From positions 2,353,097-2,417,096 of the forward strand of contig JAQFVV010000151.1 of the NCBI GenBank assembly GCA_028023455.1: a DNA stretch of 64,000 nt, read 5' to 3'. This stretch comes from Epiperipatus broadwayi (lineage: Eukaryota; Onychophora; Udeonychophora; Euonychophora; Peripatidae). The position numbers and the translations under genes are program-made. Shown one piece after another: positions 34,400-47,540 of this stretch (the stretch's first letter is position 1; the number at the start of each line of letters is the position of its first letter). Under the pieces are notes generated by a model that was not told the origin of the DNA, did no database searches, and saw only the letters and a program-made list of their open reading frames with translations.

Positions 34400-36150
34400 T
34401 CTACCTACTAACCTATATTTAAATCCCTATTTCCCATCCCGCTCCTTTTGTCGTGTATATATATTTTATGTATATATTTGAGATGCGCGCCTAAATTATA
34501 AAATTTAATGTTTCAATAACATGTTTTAAAATTATTATTAATTCTTTTTTATCAATTATTAATTCTTTTTATTAAAATACATAGGTGCGACTCAAAAATA
34601 TATATAGGAGCAAAACTTACTAACAAAATATTGATTTTTTTTAAAAATATTTTATTATATGTCATTTTTTAACTTTTTCTTTTTAAATTGCTTGTTTTTT
34701 ATTAAACTATTATAAAATCCAATATGGAAGATATGACTGTTGTTAATTGTCTAAAAATAATTAAAGGGAGGTATTTTTTAATTAAAGTTTTACTTAAAAA
34801 TAAATGGGATTAAGTAGATTAAAGATTTTATTTTGTATAAACATGTTGTCAAATCTATTTCTAATCTGGAAATAGATTTGAATTTATTTTTGGACATTAT
34901 CTTACAGTTGCATCTTCAAAAACAATCGATAAGGAAAAAGTATAAAATGGCTGTATTTTGAATCAGAGAGATTAGCTACTATTGAGAGAATTGATTGTAA
35001 ACATATTACACGTCACTTGAAACTTAAAATGATGTAGTAATAAATCCACCATGCTTCTCGGCCCAGTTGGGACATCATCTTATGCGGCCATACCATCCTG
35101 CTGCCCAAGAGTGAAGTAAAAGTCCGACCTAAGAATTTTAGTGTGCTAATAGAAGCTTGCTGCCACAGGAGAACTTGCATTTCAATTGCCATGCATGTGC
35201 AATCTTTTAAATTGAACTCTTAAAATTTCCAGGTAACTTTTCAAGCCATCACCTCAAACTAAATTTAGCCTAACTCATCTATGAAGATTTCTTCTAATGT
35301 GTTATTTAACTTTACCTTTCTTTGATATTTAAATATGTAAATGTAATTTACTCTTAAATGATTTTTCATAAATTTAATCCTATATCATATGCTCTAACTT
35401 TCTTTAATTTTGGTGCAGTCATTTATTTATTACTTGAATTTATATGTCTATTTTAATTATTAATTTGCCAATCTCAAACAATCTGACGAGTTGAATTCCT
35501 AAAATATTTTCTTTCTTTTAAGTAAACCTTCATGCCTCAAGGTTATTAACGTCCTCTTAAAATATATATAATGCATTGTAAATTAATATGTTCACCAGAT
35601 TGTTTTATGAATCAACATTTTAGGTTCATTTTAATATAAAAATTGATTTGTTTAACTCTGGATTTTCTACCCCGGGAAAATCCAGAACTCAAGCTAATTA
35701 ATGCTCTGAAACATTTATTTTATAATTATTTATTAAATTCTGAAAGGGTGACTTATAATTTGTTTTCTATATAACTGCTAATCTTACTTCATTTTTTTAT
35801 ACTCTTAAAATATCAAATACAGTATTTAAATATTCCAGTTATTATAAAAATCACGAAGGTGGGATTGAATTATTTTAAATATCAGAAAAGGGATGGGGGT
35901 AAATCTTAATGTTTTTTTTTACTAAATAAAATCTTCATGTATATTTTATTAATCTAAATATCTCTCTCTCTCTCTCTATATATATATATAACTGCATAGT
36001 GATATTATTTATATAAATTATAGCATTCAAATAAGGGTCATCTATTTTAAAGCAGTAAATTATATTTCATGCCGTTAGTGACATTTATCATTACCGTATT
36101 ACTGACATTTAACCTATCTTCGTATATATATATATATATATATTACATGC
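34400..36150. other. AT-rich non-coding stretch
   Basis: No gene supported. The less AT-rich passage 35,045-35,210 lacks a convincing frame. (TC)n(TA)n microsatellites occur at 35,960-35,990 and (TA)n at 36,124-36,142. Confidence 0.5.
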
Positions 36151-36159
36151 TTCTAGTCT

Positions 36160-36250
36160 TCTAATCTGGGGGTTGCGACAAGTTCAAACCCATAGATTTC
36201 TTTTCATATCTCGTTCTGTAGACAGTTGAGCTATCCGGAACCACATTTAT
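36160..36250 (-). repeat. tRNA-Lys-like SINE head
   Basis: On the minus strand, CCGGATAGCTCAACTGTCTA (box A, about 36,238-36,219) is followed by an anticodon-arm-like stretch, then GGGTTTGAACTTGTC (box B, 36,191-36,177). Layout and spacing match the 5' part of a tRNA, closest by eye to tRNA-Lys, the usual source of cephalopod SINEs. Substitutions in the arms and the missing acceptor pairing rule out a working tRNA. Confidence 0.6.
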
Positions 36251-36258
36251 TCCATATA

Positions 36259-36450
36259 AAATGCCTTTGGCGGTGATCCTGTAAGTTTGGCACACGCTAT
36301 GCATATCTACTTTCTTTGTATAAAAAGGCCTCCGGCGGTGATCCCTAAGTTTGGCACATGCTATGCTCATCCACTTTCTTTGTATAAAAAGGCCTCTGGC
36401 GGTGATTCCCTAAGTCTGGCACATGCTATGCCCATCCACTTCGTTATCAT
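36259..36450. repeat. Minisatellite, three copies of a ~64-bp unit
   Basis: Units start at about 36,263, 36,327 and 36,390. Each contains ggcggtgat, aagtttggcac (agtctggcac in the third), atgctatg and tccactt. They adjoin the SINE head and may be a tandemly expanded part of that SINE's body. An open frame on each strand arises from the repeat. Confidence 0.8.
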
Positions 36451-36499
36451 CCAGAAGCACGACCTTTTTCTCTTAGTTATTTTTAGGCTATTATGTCAA

Positions 36500-38960
36500 A
36501 CTTCTTCATATTTATTATTTCTTTTGCTTCATGACCCAGTCTTAATGCTCTAATATTAAAATTGCGCTCTGCTTAAAATATATATAAATGCCAACTACTT
36601 CTATTTTTATTAATTAAATTTATTTCAGTCTTATACAATCCCACCATCGTAACTTATTTCTGTATTTAAGAGTATATATGCCTTGGGGAAAATAAAGCAT
36701 TCGTCTTTCTATTGTTAAATAATTTTTCATTAAATATTTTGTCATAGATTCAAATATATAATCAAATGTTTTCAAATGTATTTTGTTTATTTTCACAACC
36801 TCAATGGTGTGAAAGTAGTTTATACCATATGTATAATGAATTTCGGAATGCTTCTAGAAAAATATATGTTAGTCACCATGTTTCTGAACCGTAAATCAAA
36901 GCGTTAATGGCAGTATTGTGTAATTCTTTCTAATATTCGATTGTCATCTTAATATTGGACCCACCAAAGATGTGTGTTTATTTGTAATATATTATTTAGC
37001 TAATAAAGAGCATATGAGAAATATTAGCACAAATGACACTATGTAATTATCTACTGCTTGCTCATTCACGCACACCCTAATGTACTTAATTTATAAATGT
37101 ATAATAATTTGTCAGTATATTAAAATATATTTTATTGTCTAACTTATTTGAGTAGTTCAAATTCCTTCTTTTCTCCAGTTCCAAAAGTAAAGCCTGCTTA
37201 TATATATATTTTAGTTTAGTCATAGTTAACAGATGTCTCATTGTTTTGCTCAGCTTTGCTAGTCAGCCGGATTAAAATTAATTCTCATGTGTCATCACTA
37301 TTATGTTATTTATTAGGTGTTAGATCTGGGGCTTAGAGAATGGGTTCATATTCAGGCTGGTCCCTGACCTAAATCTTGGGCTTGATTGAGTTTGAAGTAC
37401 ATTTTGTGAGTTCCAGCTCATGTTAGATGGATAAACATGTTTTGGCCAGTACAATATATGTAAAATAAATAAAATGTGTAATAGTTTGTAAACCGTTAAA
37501 TTTATTATTTCATTTATAATATATATATATTGTAATAATGTATACATATACACAGTACGTAAGTATATATATATGAGTTACATGATATTATAAAAAAAAT
37601 AAAATAAAAAAAATTATATTTCAATATTTTATTGTTCAAAAACAAAGAGATTAAAATAAAAAGAAAAACCTGTCTTTCTTTTCTTTTGTTAATTAAAATT
37701 TAATATATAATTGGAAACAAATTTGTACAAGATGTAATCAATTTCTGGTCATAAATTTCAGACTGATTAAGCAACAGTAGTCCCTAATTTTCTATATGAT
37801 TTAAAATATAATGTAATTAAAAACATAACTGATTAAAAGAAATATTGAGATCAAATGAGATAGCATAAGTAGGAATTTGATCAGTGGGTGGAGTCAGAAA
37901 GTATAAATACTGCAAATGCTTATTGTCCAAAAAAAAAAAAGAAAACAAAAAGAAGAGAGAACAGTAGCAGCAGCAGAAAAAACAGAGCAAAATGAGGAAG
38001 CCAGTTAATTTTTCCAGGATAGTTGAGCAAAGTGTCTTCAAGTTTTTGGTAAAATGATTGAGTTTCAGCAAGATAATGCAATCTTTATATGGTTGTGTTG
38101 AGAGAAAAATGTTGTTAGACCCAAGCTGACTGCTTGTTCATTTTCCACCACCCATCTCCTGAACACCAATAGCTGGATGCAGTAATATTATCTCTGACTC
38201 ATCTTTGCCAATGTTTTTATCTGCACAGAACTAAGCTACTACTAACCGGGACTCATGACGAATCTGACACGATTAGAAGGCAGGGGTGATCACCCATATT
38301 CTACATTAAAAACCTAGTTAAATATGTCTAGACATCATTAATTAAACTTCTAAATTTTATTGCAAGGGGAAATCTTTAAATTTTATGTTAGATAAAACTT
38401 TTAAATGTCACTTTGAGCATTACCTTTCAATTATATGTAAATAAACACATTGATTGTTTAAAATATTGTAGTTTGAATAAGTGTTCATATTTGTGTTTTG
38501 AATGTTCTTTATTTTTTTATTATCTTTTACTAAGTAAGTGTAAATTATTGGTGTGGTTTAAATTTCCCTCTTTCAGATTACCGATGGGTAAATAAATAAT
38601 CTTATTTAGATAGTCTGTGCTTTGCTGGTCTCATGTTAAAATAGCTAGCCATGGGTCAAGTGCTTGAAGCCATTTGGGGTCCAATCTAAGGCTGGATGAT
38701 ACCCATAAGGTTAAAACCCATTATAGATATCCCCATGAGATGTGTCATGCTTCTTGCTGTCATGGAGAGTGTACCTTGGTCTGGAAATGTGACTGCGGTT
38801 TGTATATTTTTTATTAAATCAGTCTGATTGGGGGGGTATTGTTAATATGTAAGTATTGATTGTATTTATTTCACTGCTTGAATAATGGAGTCTTAAATTA
38901 AAATATTAATAATTAATATGAACTAATAATGTAAAATAATAAATAATAAGTATAATAGCC
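36500..38960. other. AT-rich non-coding stretch
   Basis: No gene supported. Less AT-rich passages at 37,320-37,440, 38,110-38,300 and 38,640-38,810 show no domain I can name. Confidence 0.45.
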
Positions 38961-38974
38961 ATAAAATAAATAAC

Positions 38975-39310
38975 AATGGATGGAAACTGAACTGATATCA
39001 GACCCATATAGCTATCTGGCTTGATAAGCTGAGTTTGAAGACATTTACATGTCTAAAAAATTCATGCTTGCAAACTGATAGGAACTTGTTGCATAAACAC
39101 TTGGAGTTAGTGTTTAGGTCTAGTTTCTAACTCCTATCCTTCACTGATGATAGCAAATCAGCTTGAAATCAGCTGATCTGAAGGTGGAGCCAACGAAAGA
39201 GACAGTGAATTCTGACTCTGACATTTATGTAAACAAAAATACGCTTGTTTGGAGGTCTTGGTAAAGCTCCATCTACTGATCATAAATACAAGCGATAGCA
39301 AGTTTACATA
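38975..39310 (-). mobile_element. Family C unit, solitary diverged copy
   Basis: Shares with the 22.5-kb array gatatcagacccatatagct, atctggcttg, gctgagtttgaagac, acatttatgtaaaca and catctactgatcataaatac. It is inverted relative to unit 1 of that array. Non-coding, with a well-kept hammerhead module. Confidence 0.75.
39137..39184 (+). ncRNA. Hammerhead-like motif, best family C copy
   Basis: CCTTCA (39,138-39,143) and TGAAGG (39,179-39,184) form a perfect six-pair stem I. The core CTGATGA (39,144-39,150) and GAAA (39,165-39,168) match the hammerhead consensus. Stem III is a ten-base palindrome ATCAGCTGAT (39,168-39,177), then C at 39,178. Stem II is AGC-AAATCA-GCT with a T-T mismatch at the base where G-C is expected. 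The longer palindrome than in the 23-kb copies (ATCATGAT) still pairs with itself, which supports a conserved structure. Confidence 0.65.
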
Positions 39311-40019
39311 TATAAAACCTGTTTTTGTTATATATATAACAAACTCAAATATGGCAATAAATTTATTACAATATTTGAGTTTAATTTTTTCTTATATATA
39401 TATATATCTTTCAATACCTCAATTAACATAGAGTAATTTTTTCTGAAATACTTGTTTTAATTTAACTAAAATCATGACCATAATTTGTTTACAGATGATC
39501 ATAATTTGTTGCCAGATGATTCAACCATTTTATATAGGCATTGTCAAGAATCTTCTTATTAAAATATAGCATATAAATGTCTAGTATGCTTTCATTAAAT
39601 AATCTCTTATATATATTAAAAACCAGTCAACACAGATAATCTCAATATCAATAACAATCAACAATTTCAAACTGTTGTCAAGGCAACCTCCTTTTAACAA
39701 TATCCATCTTTTATTGCATACTCTTACTACATTTACAAAAAGAACCTATTGAAATTATTATTTTAAACATTAAAACTTTAAAAAAGCACCCTAAAAAAAT
39801 ATTTTTACTATCCTTTGCTGCATATATTATCAGAAATATACATATATACAGAAAAAATTTGAACCAATTATGATTCACTAATTATTCAGTTTCCTCTAGC
39901 TACTGTTAAGTGCACAAAAGGTATCTTTTTAAAAAAATTTCTATTCATTTTGAGCATGTAATAATCATTAATTTTACTTTAAAAAATATTGTGATGAATA
40001 TCTGGTGGAAGAGAAAAAT

Positions 40020-40310
40020 GTTGTTAAGTACTATTACTACCACTATTAGTACCATTACCTCCATTACTACTATTATTGCTGCTGATACTACTACTCTGCT
40101 ATTGTTGATACTAATGCTATACTATTACTATCACAACCACTACTACTCTACTGCTGCTACAATATTACTACTGTGACTACTATTGACACCAGTATTCCTG
40201 CTAGTTACTATTGCTACTACTATTATTACTACTATCACTCCAACTACTACAACCACTACCATTACTATAACTGGTACTACTACTACTAACTTTTCTTTTT
40301 ATTATTATTT
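40020..40310. repeat. (ACT)n-rich imperfect triplet tract
   Basis: Interrupted ACT/ATT/ACC triplets over nearly 300 bp. Open frames (poly-Thr, poly-Tyr) are by-products. Confidence 0.9.
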
Positions 40311-40344
40311 TATCTTTCTCCTTTTGAACATCATCACCATCACC

Positions 40345-40471
<127 letters not shown>

Positions 40472-40477
40472 GTAATA

Positions 40478-40590
40478 ATAAAAAGAAGAAGAGGAGAAGA
40501 AAAGAGGAAGAGGAGGAAAAAGAAGAAGAGGGGGAGAAGAAAAGAGGAAGAGGGGGAAGAAGAAGGAGAAGGAGAAGATGATGATGATGA
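40478..40590 (+). repeat. Polypurine tract (GA/GGA-rich)
   Basis: About 110 bp of almost pure A/G directly after the ATT run. Such homopurine-homopyrimidine tracts can adopt triplex (H-DNA) structure. An open frame on each strand here (acidic/basic on one, Ser-rich on the other) is not a gene. Confidence 0.9.
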
Positions 40591-40964
40591 CAACAATGAA
40601 GACAACAGTAACTTTACATCAAGATTGACTTTGGTTATAATGCTATTCTGCCTAAGTATGAACTTTCTGACATGTAAAATATTAATAGATGGTTAGAGAT
40701 AATAGAAATTTAAAATGAAAATCATTTCAATGCATATTTATCAATCAAACCAACAGATTATCATTTTAAATTAAAGATTTTTGCAAAAAATATAAATGAA
40801 AAGATAAATTACAATTATTTCTTTCTATATATTAATTTCTCAGGATCTATGTAGTGATAGCATAATATTGATAATAATTTTCTTATCATGTCATATTTAA
40901 TCACATTTTACTTTTTAAATGATGACTAACATGTATATTTCAAGCACTCAAAAATATTTCTGCT

Positions 40965-41335
40965 CTAACCTTTACCAAATGTGCCTTGAAAATTTTATAA
41001 AAGTTAAGCAATGTTATTTTGCTGATAGAGGGATCTCTCAAACCACGACACATGATAGTGACTTTTATAAAGATAAGAGCAGCCATCTTATCTTTAATCT
41101 AAATTTTTACCTATATAGACCAATCAGCAAAGATAACAACTTCACATTCCCAAATCAGGATGCTTCAGATTGGCCTATATAAGTAGAAATTTAGATTAAA
41201 GATGAGAAGACTGCTCTTATATTTATAAAAGTCACTATCATGTGTCATTGTTATCCCTCTATTGGCAAAATAATATTGCGTGACTATTATAAAATTTTCA
41301 AAGCACATTTGATACAGGTTAAAGCCTGTCTTATA
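40965..41335. mobile_element. Foldback element, ~370 bp, arms of about 160 bp
   Basis: Left arm (40,968-41,125) and right arm (41,170-41,330) are inverted copies: aaatgtgccttgaaaatttt with aaaattttcaaagcacattt, and acacatgatagtgactttta with taaaagtcactatcatgtgt. The loop of about 45 bp contains caacttcacattcccaaatc. Matching peptides encoded on opposite strands are a consequence of the palindrome. No hammerhead core found in it. Confidence 0.8.
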
Positions 41336-41954
41336 AGTATTTACATATACTTCCTGTGCACTCAACACAATTATAATTACATCTCTGAGTTTAAATAAAT
41401 GAGAATATTTAATAAACCAGTATAAATGATAAATCAGGGTATTTGATAAAACTGAATATTTGAGAAAACTATTTATCTGACATTCTTATGACATGAGATC
41501 AAATCCAAGCCTATTTTGTTTCCTCACCAGTTTATAGACAATTCAGCTAAATATCCAACATTGGTCAATAAATGAATATTTGGTTATTTTTTCCTAGGGG
41601 GTGAAATAATTAGGACATTCTTTCTCCAACTTCCTGCCCAGAAATTGATAAGTATGAAATCAACAATACATCCCATGACTTTAGGTTACAAATATTGCTG
41701 GAAGAGAATTTAATAAGCACTAGCATCTAGCATCTTTTGATAACTAAAGCAACACAAAGTGATAAAAGAGCAGGGAGAATAAAATAATTTATTAAATTAC
41801 TAAGACTTGTGATTTAATATTTTTTTCTTTTGGGTTCTCTGTGAAAGACAGAAAACTTATGATGTGTTATTTTTTAAAACGTTGATTGGTATTTTTACCT
41901 CTATAATAAACACTATGGATATAGACTTGATTAAAAGATGAACCTCATCACTAT

Positions 41955-42195
41955 ATATTGAATGAAATATTTCCATGGCTTGTTATTATAATAAAGAATA
42001 GAAATAAGCAGATTATATCCATGCCATCAGAGATAACTTTTGCCTTTTGATGTTGCCAGGAAACTATCAATTATTACTAATTGTCAATCTCACTGAGGGT
42101 AAACAAGTTCCTCCATTAACTTATAATAGCTCTTTTGTTGCAATTTTTGCTGAAATAAAAGGTCATTTTTTACTTCAAACCCAAGTTCTTAAATG
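41955..42195 (+). repeat. Dispersed repeat D2, copy 2
   Basis: Landmarks aaatatttccatggcttgtt, agattatatccatg, agataacttttgccttttga and atagctcttttgttgca are shared with copies 1 and 3. Confidence 0.7.
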
Positions 42196-42299
42196 GTTTT
42201 ATATACAGAAAGCTATTTTTATAGATATGGGAATATGAAAGAATAACAGTTATCCTGACATCCTGCTAAAAATATTTTAAACTTCTCCAGAGAGTTACA

Positions 42300-42480
42300 T
42301 CTATTGAATTAAATATTTTCATGGACTGTTATTATAAGAAAGACTAAAAATAAACATATTATATCCATGTAAACAGAGATAACTTTTGCCTTTTGATGTT
42401 GCTAGGAAACTACCAATTACTACTAATAGACAATTATCCTGAGGATAAATGTTATTCTCAATTAACCTATAAGGGTCATG
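42300..42480 (+). repeat. Dispersed repeat D2, copy 3
   Basis: tattgaattaaatattttca, ttatatccatgtaaacagag and cttttgatgttgctaggaaa match copy 2 closely, in tandem with it about 100 bp downstream. Confidence 0.7.
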
Positions 42481-42764
42481 TATAGATGCACACACACCTT
42501 ATGAAAATATTCTAATGTTGGTTTGAAAGCTTTTGTTGATGGCATCTTAGTTATAATTATATTTTGGACTATTTCCATCATTTAATATTGTTAAATTTTT
42601 TAGAAAAAATTAAACTTTATTTAAATTTTTCAAAGTAATAGCACACACATTACCATGTAAGACAATGTTTCAGACTTCTTTAGATTTTGTTGTTCTCATT
42701 AGTGATAGTATTTGCATGAGAATGATATCCAGAGTTCTTTAGATTTATGAATATTGTATTTAAA

Positions 42765-42850
42765 GTGATAAATAGCTAACTTGGTTAGGTATCACTTTAA
42801 ATTCAATAAACATGGATCTAAAGGTTCAGGTTTGATTCCCATGTCACTTT
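42765..42850 (+). repeat. tRNA-derived SINE head
   Basis: Box A-like tagctaacttggttaggta (from 42,773) and box B-like ggtttgattccc (42,829-42,840) have the spacing of a tRNA gene promoter. The flanking gtgata/tgtcac is a poor acceptor stem. A degenerate SINE, not a tRNA gene. Confidence 0.6.
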
Positions 42851-43164
42851 TCAGCATAGCAATTTCTGAAGAACAGAGGAAACTAATACCATTAAAATAG
42901 TATATTGTATACTAACCTGTGTGCTATTGTCAACAGCTAAATGTGCTTGAAAAGTTTAAATAAAGTTTGAATTTTTCTAAAAATATTTAATAATTAATAA
43001 TATTTAATAGTGATGAAAATATTCTGACATATATAACTATAAATATTGTAACTAATTATATATTTTAATAATCATTTAAAAATATAGTATATTTTCAATA
43101 TTGGATGATATCCTCCCTTTTTATTATACTATGATTATGATACTATATTGTTCAACCACTAAAC

Positions 43165-43515
43165 ATCACATGATCACCATCTCATGCTAGCACATAACTG
43201 TTAGTTCAGACCCATATGACTATATAAGATATTGAGCTTAGATTGAAAATATTGTGTTTTCAATTTTATTCTCATAGTTTTGTAGTGAAGTAGAGATAAA
43301 CGGTGGCTGCTGGAGGATTGCATTAGTTCCTAAGATCTAGGTGCAGTGCTCTCAGATCCAAGCCTCCTCACTGATGAAGACCACAAGCCAGAAACTAGTC
43401 TGAGGATATTGGACGAGTAGACACTAGAGAGGGATTTTATGCACAGGCCTTCCGGCATCCATTGATTACTCTGGTTAGCACGAGGTGGCACTACTATATG
43501 GAGAGTTTTTGCCTG
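43165..43515 (+). mobile_element. Family B unit, full length
   Basis: Starts catcacatgatcaccat (43,165), passes gttcagacccatatgacta, aaacggtggctgctggagga, ctctcagatccaag, and ends catccattgattactctggt with ctatatggagagtttttgcc. It is the best single-orientation copy of the family and carries the best family B hammerhead module. Confidence 0.75.
43358..43412 (+). ncRNA. Hammerhead-like motif, family B, bipartite stem I
   Basis: Outer stem I is CCAA (43,358-43,361) with TTGG (43,409-43,412). Inner stem I is CCTCA (43,366-43,370) with TGAGG (43,401-43,405), perfect. Internal loops GCCT and ATA lie between. Core CTGATGA is at 43,371-43,377, GAAA at 43,391-43,394, palindrome ACTAGT (43,394-43,399), C at 43,400. 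Stem II (AGACCACAAGCCA) is not well paired in this copy, so activity is doubtful. Confidence 0.6.
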
Positions 43516-43519
43516 TATA

Positions 43520-46310
43520 CTATATTGGATTGAAAGTACTTAGCTTCAAATAAATTATTTCATATTTCAAACCCAAACTCTTTAGTCATTAAATGTTTTA
43601 ACATTTGATTATTCAGTACATTATCACAGCTTTACAGGCATCAATAATTTTTTGTTTAGAATTATATTTTCATCATTTGAAAATTAAAGTCAGTATTCAT
43701 AATTATCTATACAACATTTTAGCTTTAATTAATATTTTAACAAAAATTTTAAATGCTTTTATTTAACTTAGAAACTTTGTTTGTTTAGATAAATTTTGTA
43801 ATTAATTTTAACATATTTTTATCAAATGGATTTTCTTCAAATTTTGTTCACGTGTTACAATTCAATGGCAAATATCGATTCAGTAAATTTTCAGTGATGT
43901 TCATGAGAGCATGGTATATTTCTTAAAGTGTTAATAATTAATTAAAATAAAAATAAAAACAAGTCTAAATTTCAATTAATTCTAAAAGTTGCTTTTTTTA
44001 AAAATAACTGAACTATTACCTTCCCTTGAATGTAAAAAATTTAAATGCTTCTTTCATAAACAAAATAATATTGGAATCAGTTTCCCATGTGCCATACATA
44101 TTTTTTAAAATATTACATTATTTTTATTTTAAATAAAAATAATTACAAAAATATTCAAATTTGGAAAAAAATAAATAAATAAAAATAAACACTTTTATTT
44201 ACAGTGCACTTAAAAGCTGAAAATAATTGTTTTTATCATAATTTGGGGTTTTTATATTTAAATTACTAAAATGACTGAATCTATTTCTGAACACTCCACT
44301 CTTTTTTTCAATTTCAGTTTAAAAACCCAATTGTGGTTGAAGAAAATAATTAATTTACATATATGAATGCTCATTTGTGCAATAAACCAGATTTTAAAAA
44401 AAAATTTTTAAATCTGTAATACAAAATATAAAGAAGATAGGATAAGTTGATCTAATGGCATGCATGCTGTGAAGTGTAGTCATACAAACTGCCTCATATG
44501 AAATTATGGTAAACATAACCTATTAATTTTTATATTTATTGAGAATCATTGGGTGTTTCCCTAAGAAAGAGCATGGTAGTTCTTCTTTGCATCACTGTTT
44601 TACTGTTATCATAACTGATATTAGCATATGATTTTTATATTATAGATGCTGTGGTATTGCTTTGTTGATTTTGGAATTGGAAAAAATCTGAAAAGATTTG
44701 CATCTTATGGAAAATTGGCAAATACCAAAAGTCTTCATTGTTCTTGAAAAAAAAATTCTTTTAAATGTGTTCCTTTTTTTCTGGTCTCATTTTCACTGAA
44801 AATTTTTGGAATAAAAAATTTGACTTTTTTTGTTTATTAAATAATTCTGATTATTTTTATACACTAATTGGTTGATAATTATTTAAAATAAAAAGAATGC
44901 ACATTTAAGAGAATTTAATTTATTTGTGTTTTATTTGTATAAATAGAAGTTAATTATTGTGACTGTAATATTAACATTGAAAATTACAGTAATGGTTTGA
45001 CCATGCTTTACATGAAACTCTTTGTGTATTATTATCACATGTCAAAATTGACATGTATTACAATTTTTACAAATATTTTAATACTTATAAGGCAAATATC
45101 ACATTTGATAGATTATTACAAAGCCTCATTTATTTATTCACATTAAAAAAAACTCAAAATAAAAAAGAATTCTTTTATTTTCTGAAAGAATGTTTACACT
45201 TACATCATTGGTGATGTTTACATCTTTTATTATTATTTACAAATTGTATTTTAAATATTTATGAAGTTCAAATATAATGTTTTAGAATATTATTCATTTA
45301 TAAAATTAAATTAAAAAGAAATCAAGTGCAATTTAATATCTTATATCCAAGTGAATAATTGAACATTTTCAAAAATTTCCATCAGGTGAAAGAATAGAAA
45401 ATATGGGGATTTGAAAGAGTTGAAAGGAAAATAATGCAATATTTGATCATGTATAGAAAATAATAAAATAATTTTACAAATGTGTTAGTTAGTATGATAA
45501 ATGTATCACCATTTCATAAACATGAAAAAGAATATAGACATAGGCTCACTACTGGTGTTGTTGTGAAGAAAGAAATGATATAAAAAGAAAAATCAAAGAA
45601 GCTTGTTTATAGCATAAAATAAACATGATGAAACAGAGAGCATATATCATTCAAATAAGTAAAAAAAGAGAGAGGGGATGTTATTTAATGGCAAAATGTT
45701 GTAGTGTTAGTAATTGTAGATATGGCACCAATCACTGATAGTATGCTAGATTTCTAAAATTATTATATATATTCTGTTATAACATCTTTCTATTATATAT
45801 AACGATGGCAAAGTTTCAATTTGTTATATACAAATTTGACTGTTGATTTGGTGGTGGGTAGAGGAGACTGCTTTATATTGACTAATATTCAATAAGAAGA
45901 TGAACTTTTCATCTGCAATTGAATTTCTCATACATCACTTTTATTTGATTTTGTTAATTTGTCATTAGTTTTTATATTTTCACGAAAATAAACGCTCTCT
46001 AATGACAGTGAAATTAATGTTGATCCATAGATAATTAAATTAAATGTTGTGAAAAAGTTCAACTTTTCGTTTTCTTTCCTTTTCAATTTATATACAAGGC
46101 GATAAATAATATATCAATATATTTTGCAATGAATTGCTAATAGATTATGAGATTATAAAACAATTCAATGCAATATAGACTTGTATAAATTTGATCAATT
46201 TTAGTGCAATTAATTATAAGCTACTAGTAGTGACCTCTTGTTTTCAATTCTGGAAGCAACAGTTGACAGAAAAAAAACCTTTTAACTTTCTTGGAGGCCA
46301 TGAAACATTC
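43520..46310. other. AT-rich non-coding stretch
   Basis: Very AT-rich; no gene or known repeat recognised. Confidence 0.55.
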
Positions 46311-46319
46311 AAGCACCTG

Positions 46320-46395
46320 AAGTGAAAGTCATAATTGAAGAACCTTTAGCTCTTCAGTCTATCACTCAGCTATTGCATTAAAATGTGCAGGCATT
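46320..46395 (-). repeat. tRNA-derived SINE head
   Basis: On the minus strand: box A-like atagctgagtgatagact, then agagctaaaggttcttcaat (box B-like). Closely related to the 16,140-16,215 piece. Confidence 0.5.
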
Positions 46396-46399
46396 TTTT

Positions 46400-47540
46400 A
46401 TTTTTGTAACATAAAATAAATGAATTCCATATGGCTGCAGAATTTGATATTTTCCTTCCAGTTGGCCTTCCACCATATAAGTACAAAACTGCTACCAAAA
46501 AACAATCCATAAGCCAGAAACAGATCAATGACTTGGTGTTTAAATTTAGTCTAGCTTCTAGAGTTGAAAATAGACCATACTACTTACTAATTAGTGTAGA
46601 CAGGGGAATTAGTTATAAATCTACTCAATAACCATGTAACTCAGCAATCAAAGTGAAACATAATTTTAAGAGTTGAAGATAGATGTCGCTAAAATCTACA
46701 GTTCCATGCAGTTTACTGCAGTGGTAAAATACTGCTTCAAGAAGATGAGTGGAAATGTTATCTCAACTCAGCATTAACTCCTGAGGTACAAACCATAAGA
46801 TTAGTCTTAGTATTATTGCCTAATTAGTGTAAGTTTGGTAAATAAATGCTTAATTATACACCAAATCAAGGATCATTATCTATAACAAGCAAAAACAGAA
46901 GTTAATATATAAAAGTTATTAAATAAAAGTGCATATTAGTAAATACAAATGACCAAGACTATAAAATTGGCTACCATGTCCTGCATGCCTTGGTACAATG
47001 ATAGAATGCAGATTTTGAAGCTCAAATTCTATGGATCTTGGTTTCATTCTGTCACATCCTTTGTCTTATGATCTTCCAAGTGATGCACCATTTATTTAAT
47101 GGTTAAAAAATAAAGTTTATGTTTACAGTAAAACCATGATATACTATGTATCATATTCTACAATTACATACTAGATAAAAATATATATAAATAAGCATAA
47201 AAAACATTAAAATTTGTAAATTTAATACATTTTATGATATATTGGCAATGATTTTTCAACCTTATAGTGTCTCAAGTAATCAAGTTAAAAAAAAAACCCT
47301 CATTAATATTCATAGATTTAATAAATTTTACAGTATGTTTACATAGCGATCATTTTTCCATCTCGGAGTATCATGTTTATTAATAAAAGTTTTTTTATTC
47401 ACATTTAAAATACGTATATTTTATTCTTTCCTTATTATCCTTCCCGAATTTGATATGCAGTATTTTGCATAATAAAATGTTTTCTAACTGTAAAGTTGAA
47501 CTCTTTCATAACATTACATTTAATTATTGATATCTGTTAG
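46400..47540. other. Non-coding stretch
   Basis: No supported gene. The 66-codon frame at 46,431-46,631 has no recognisable domain. Confidence 0.4.

Noticed and set aside
36160-36250. Possible tRNA gene
   Set aside because: Acceptor stem does not pair and both promoter boxes are altered; a SINE head fits better.
40919-41368. Two similar peptides on opposite strands suggesting a duplicated gene
   Set aside because: They are the two arms of a palindromic repeat, with no other coding evidence.
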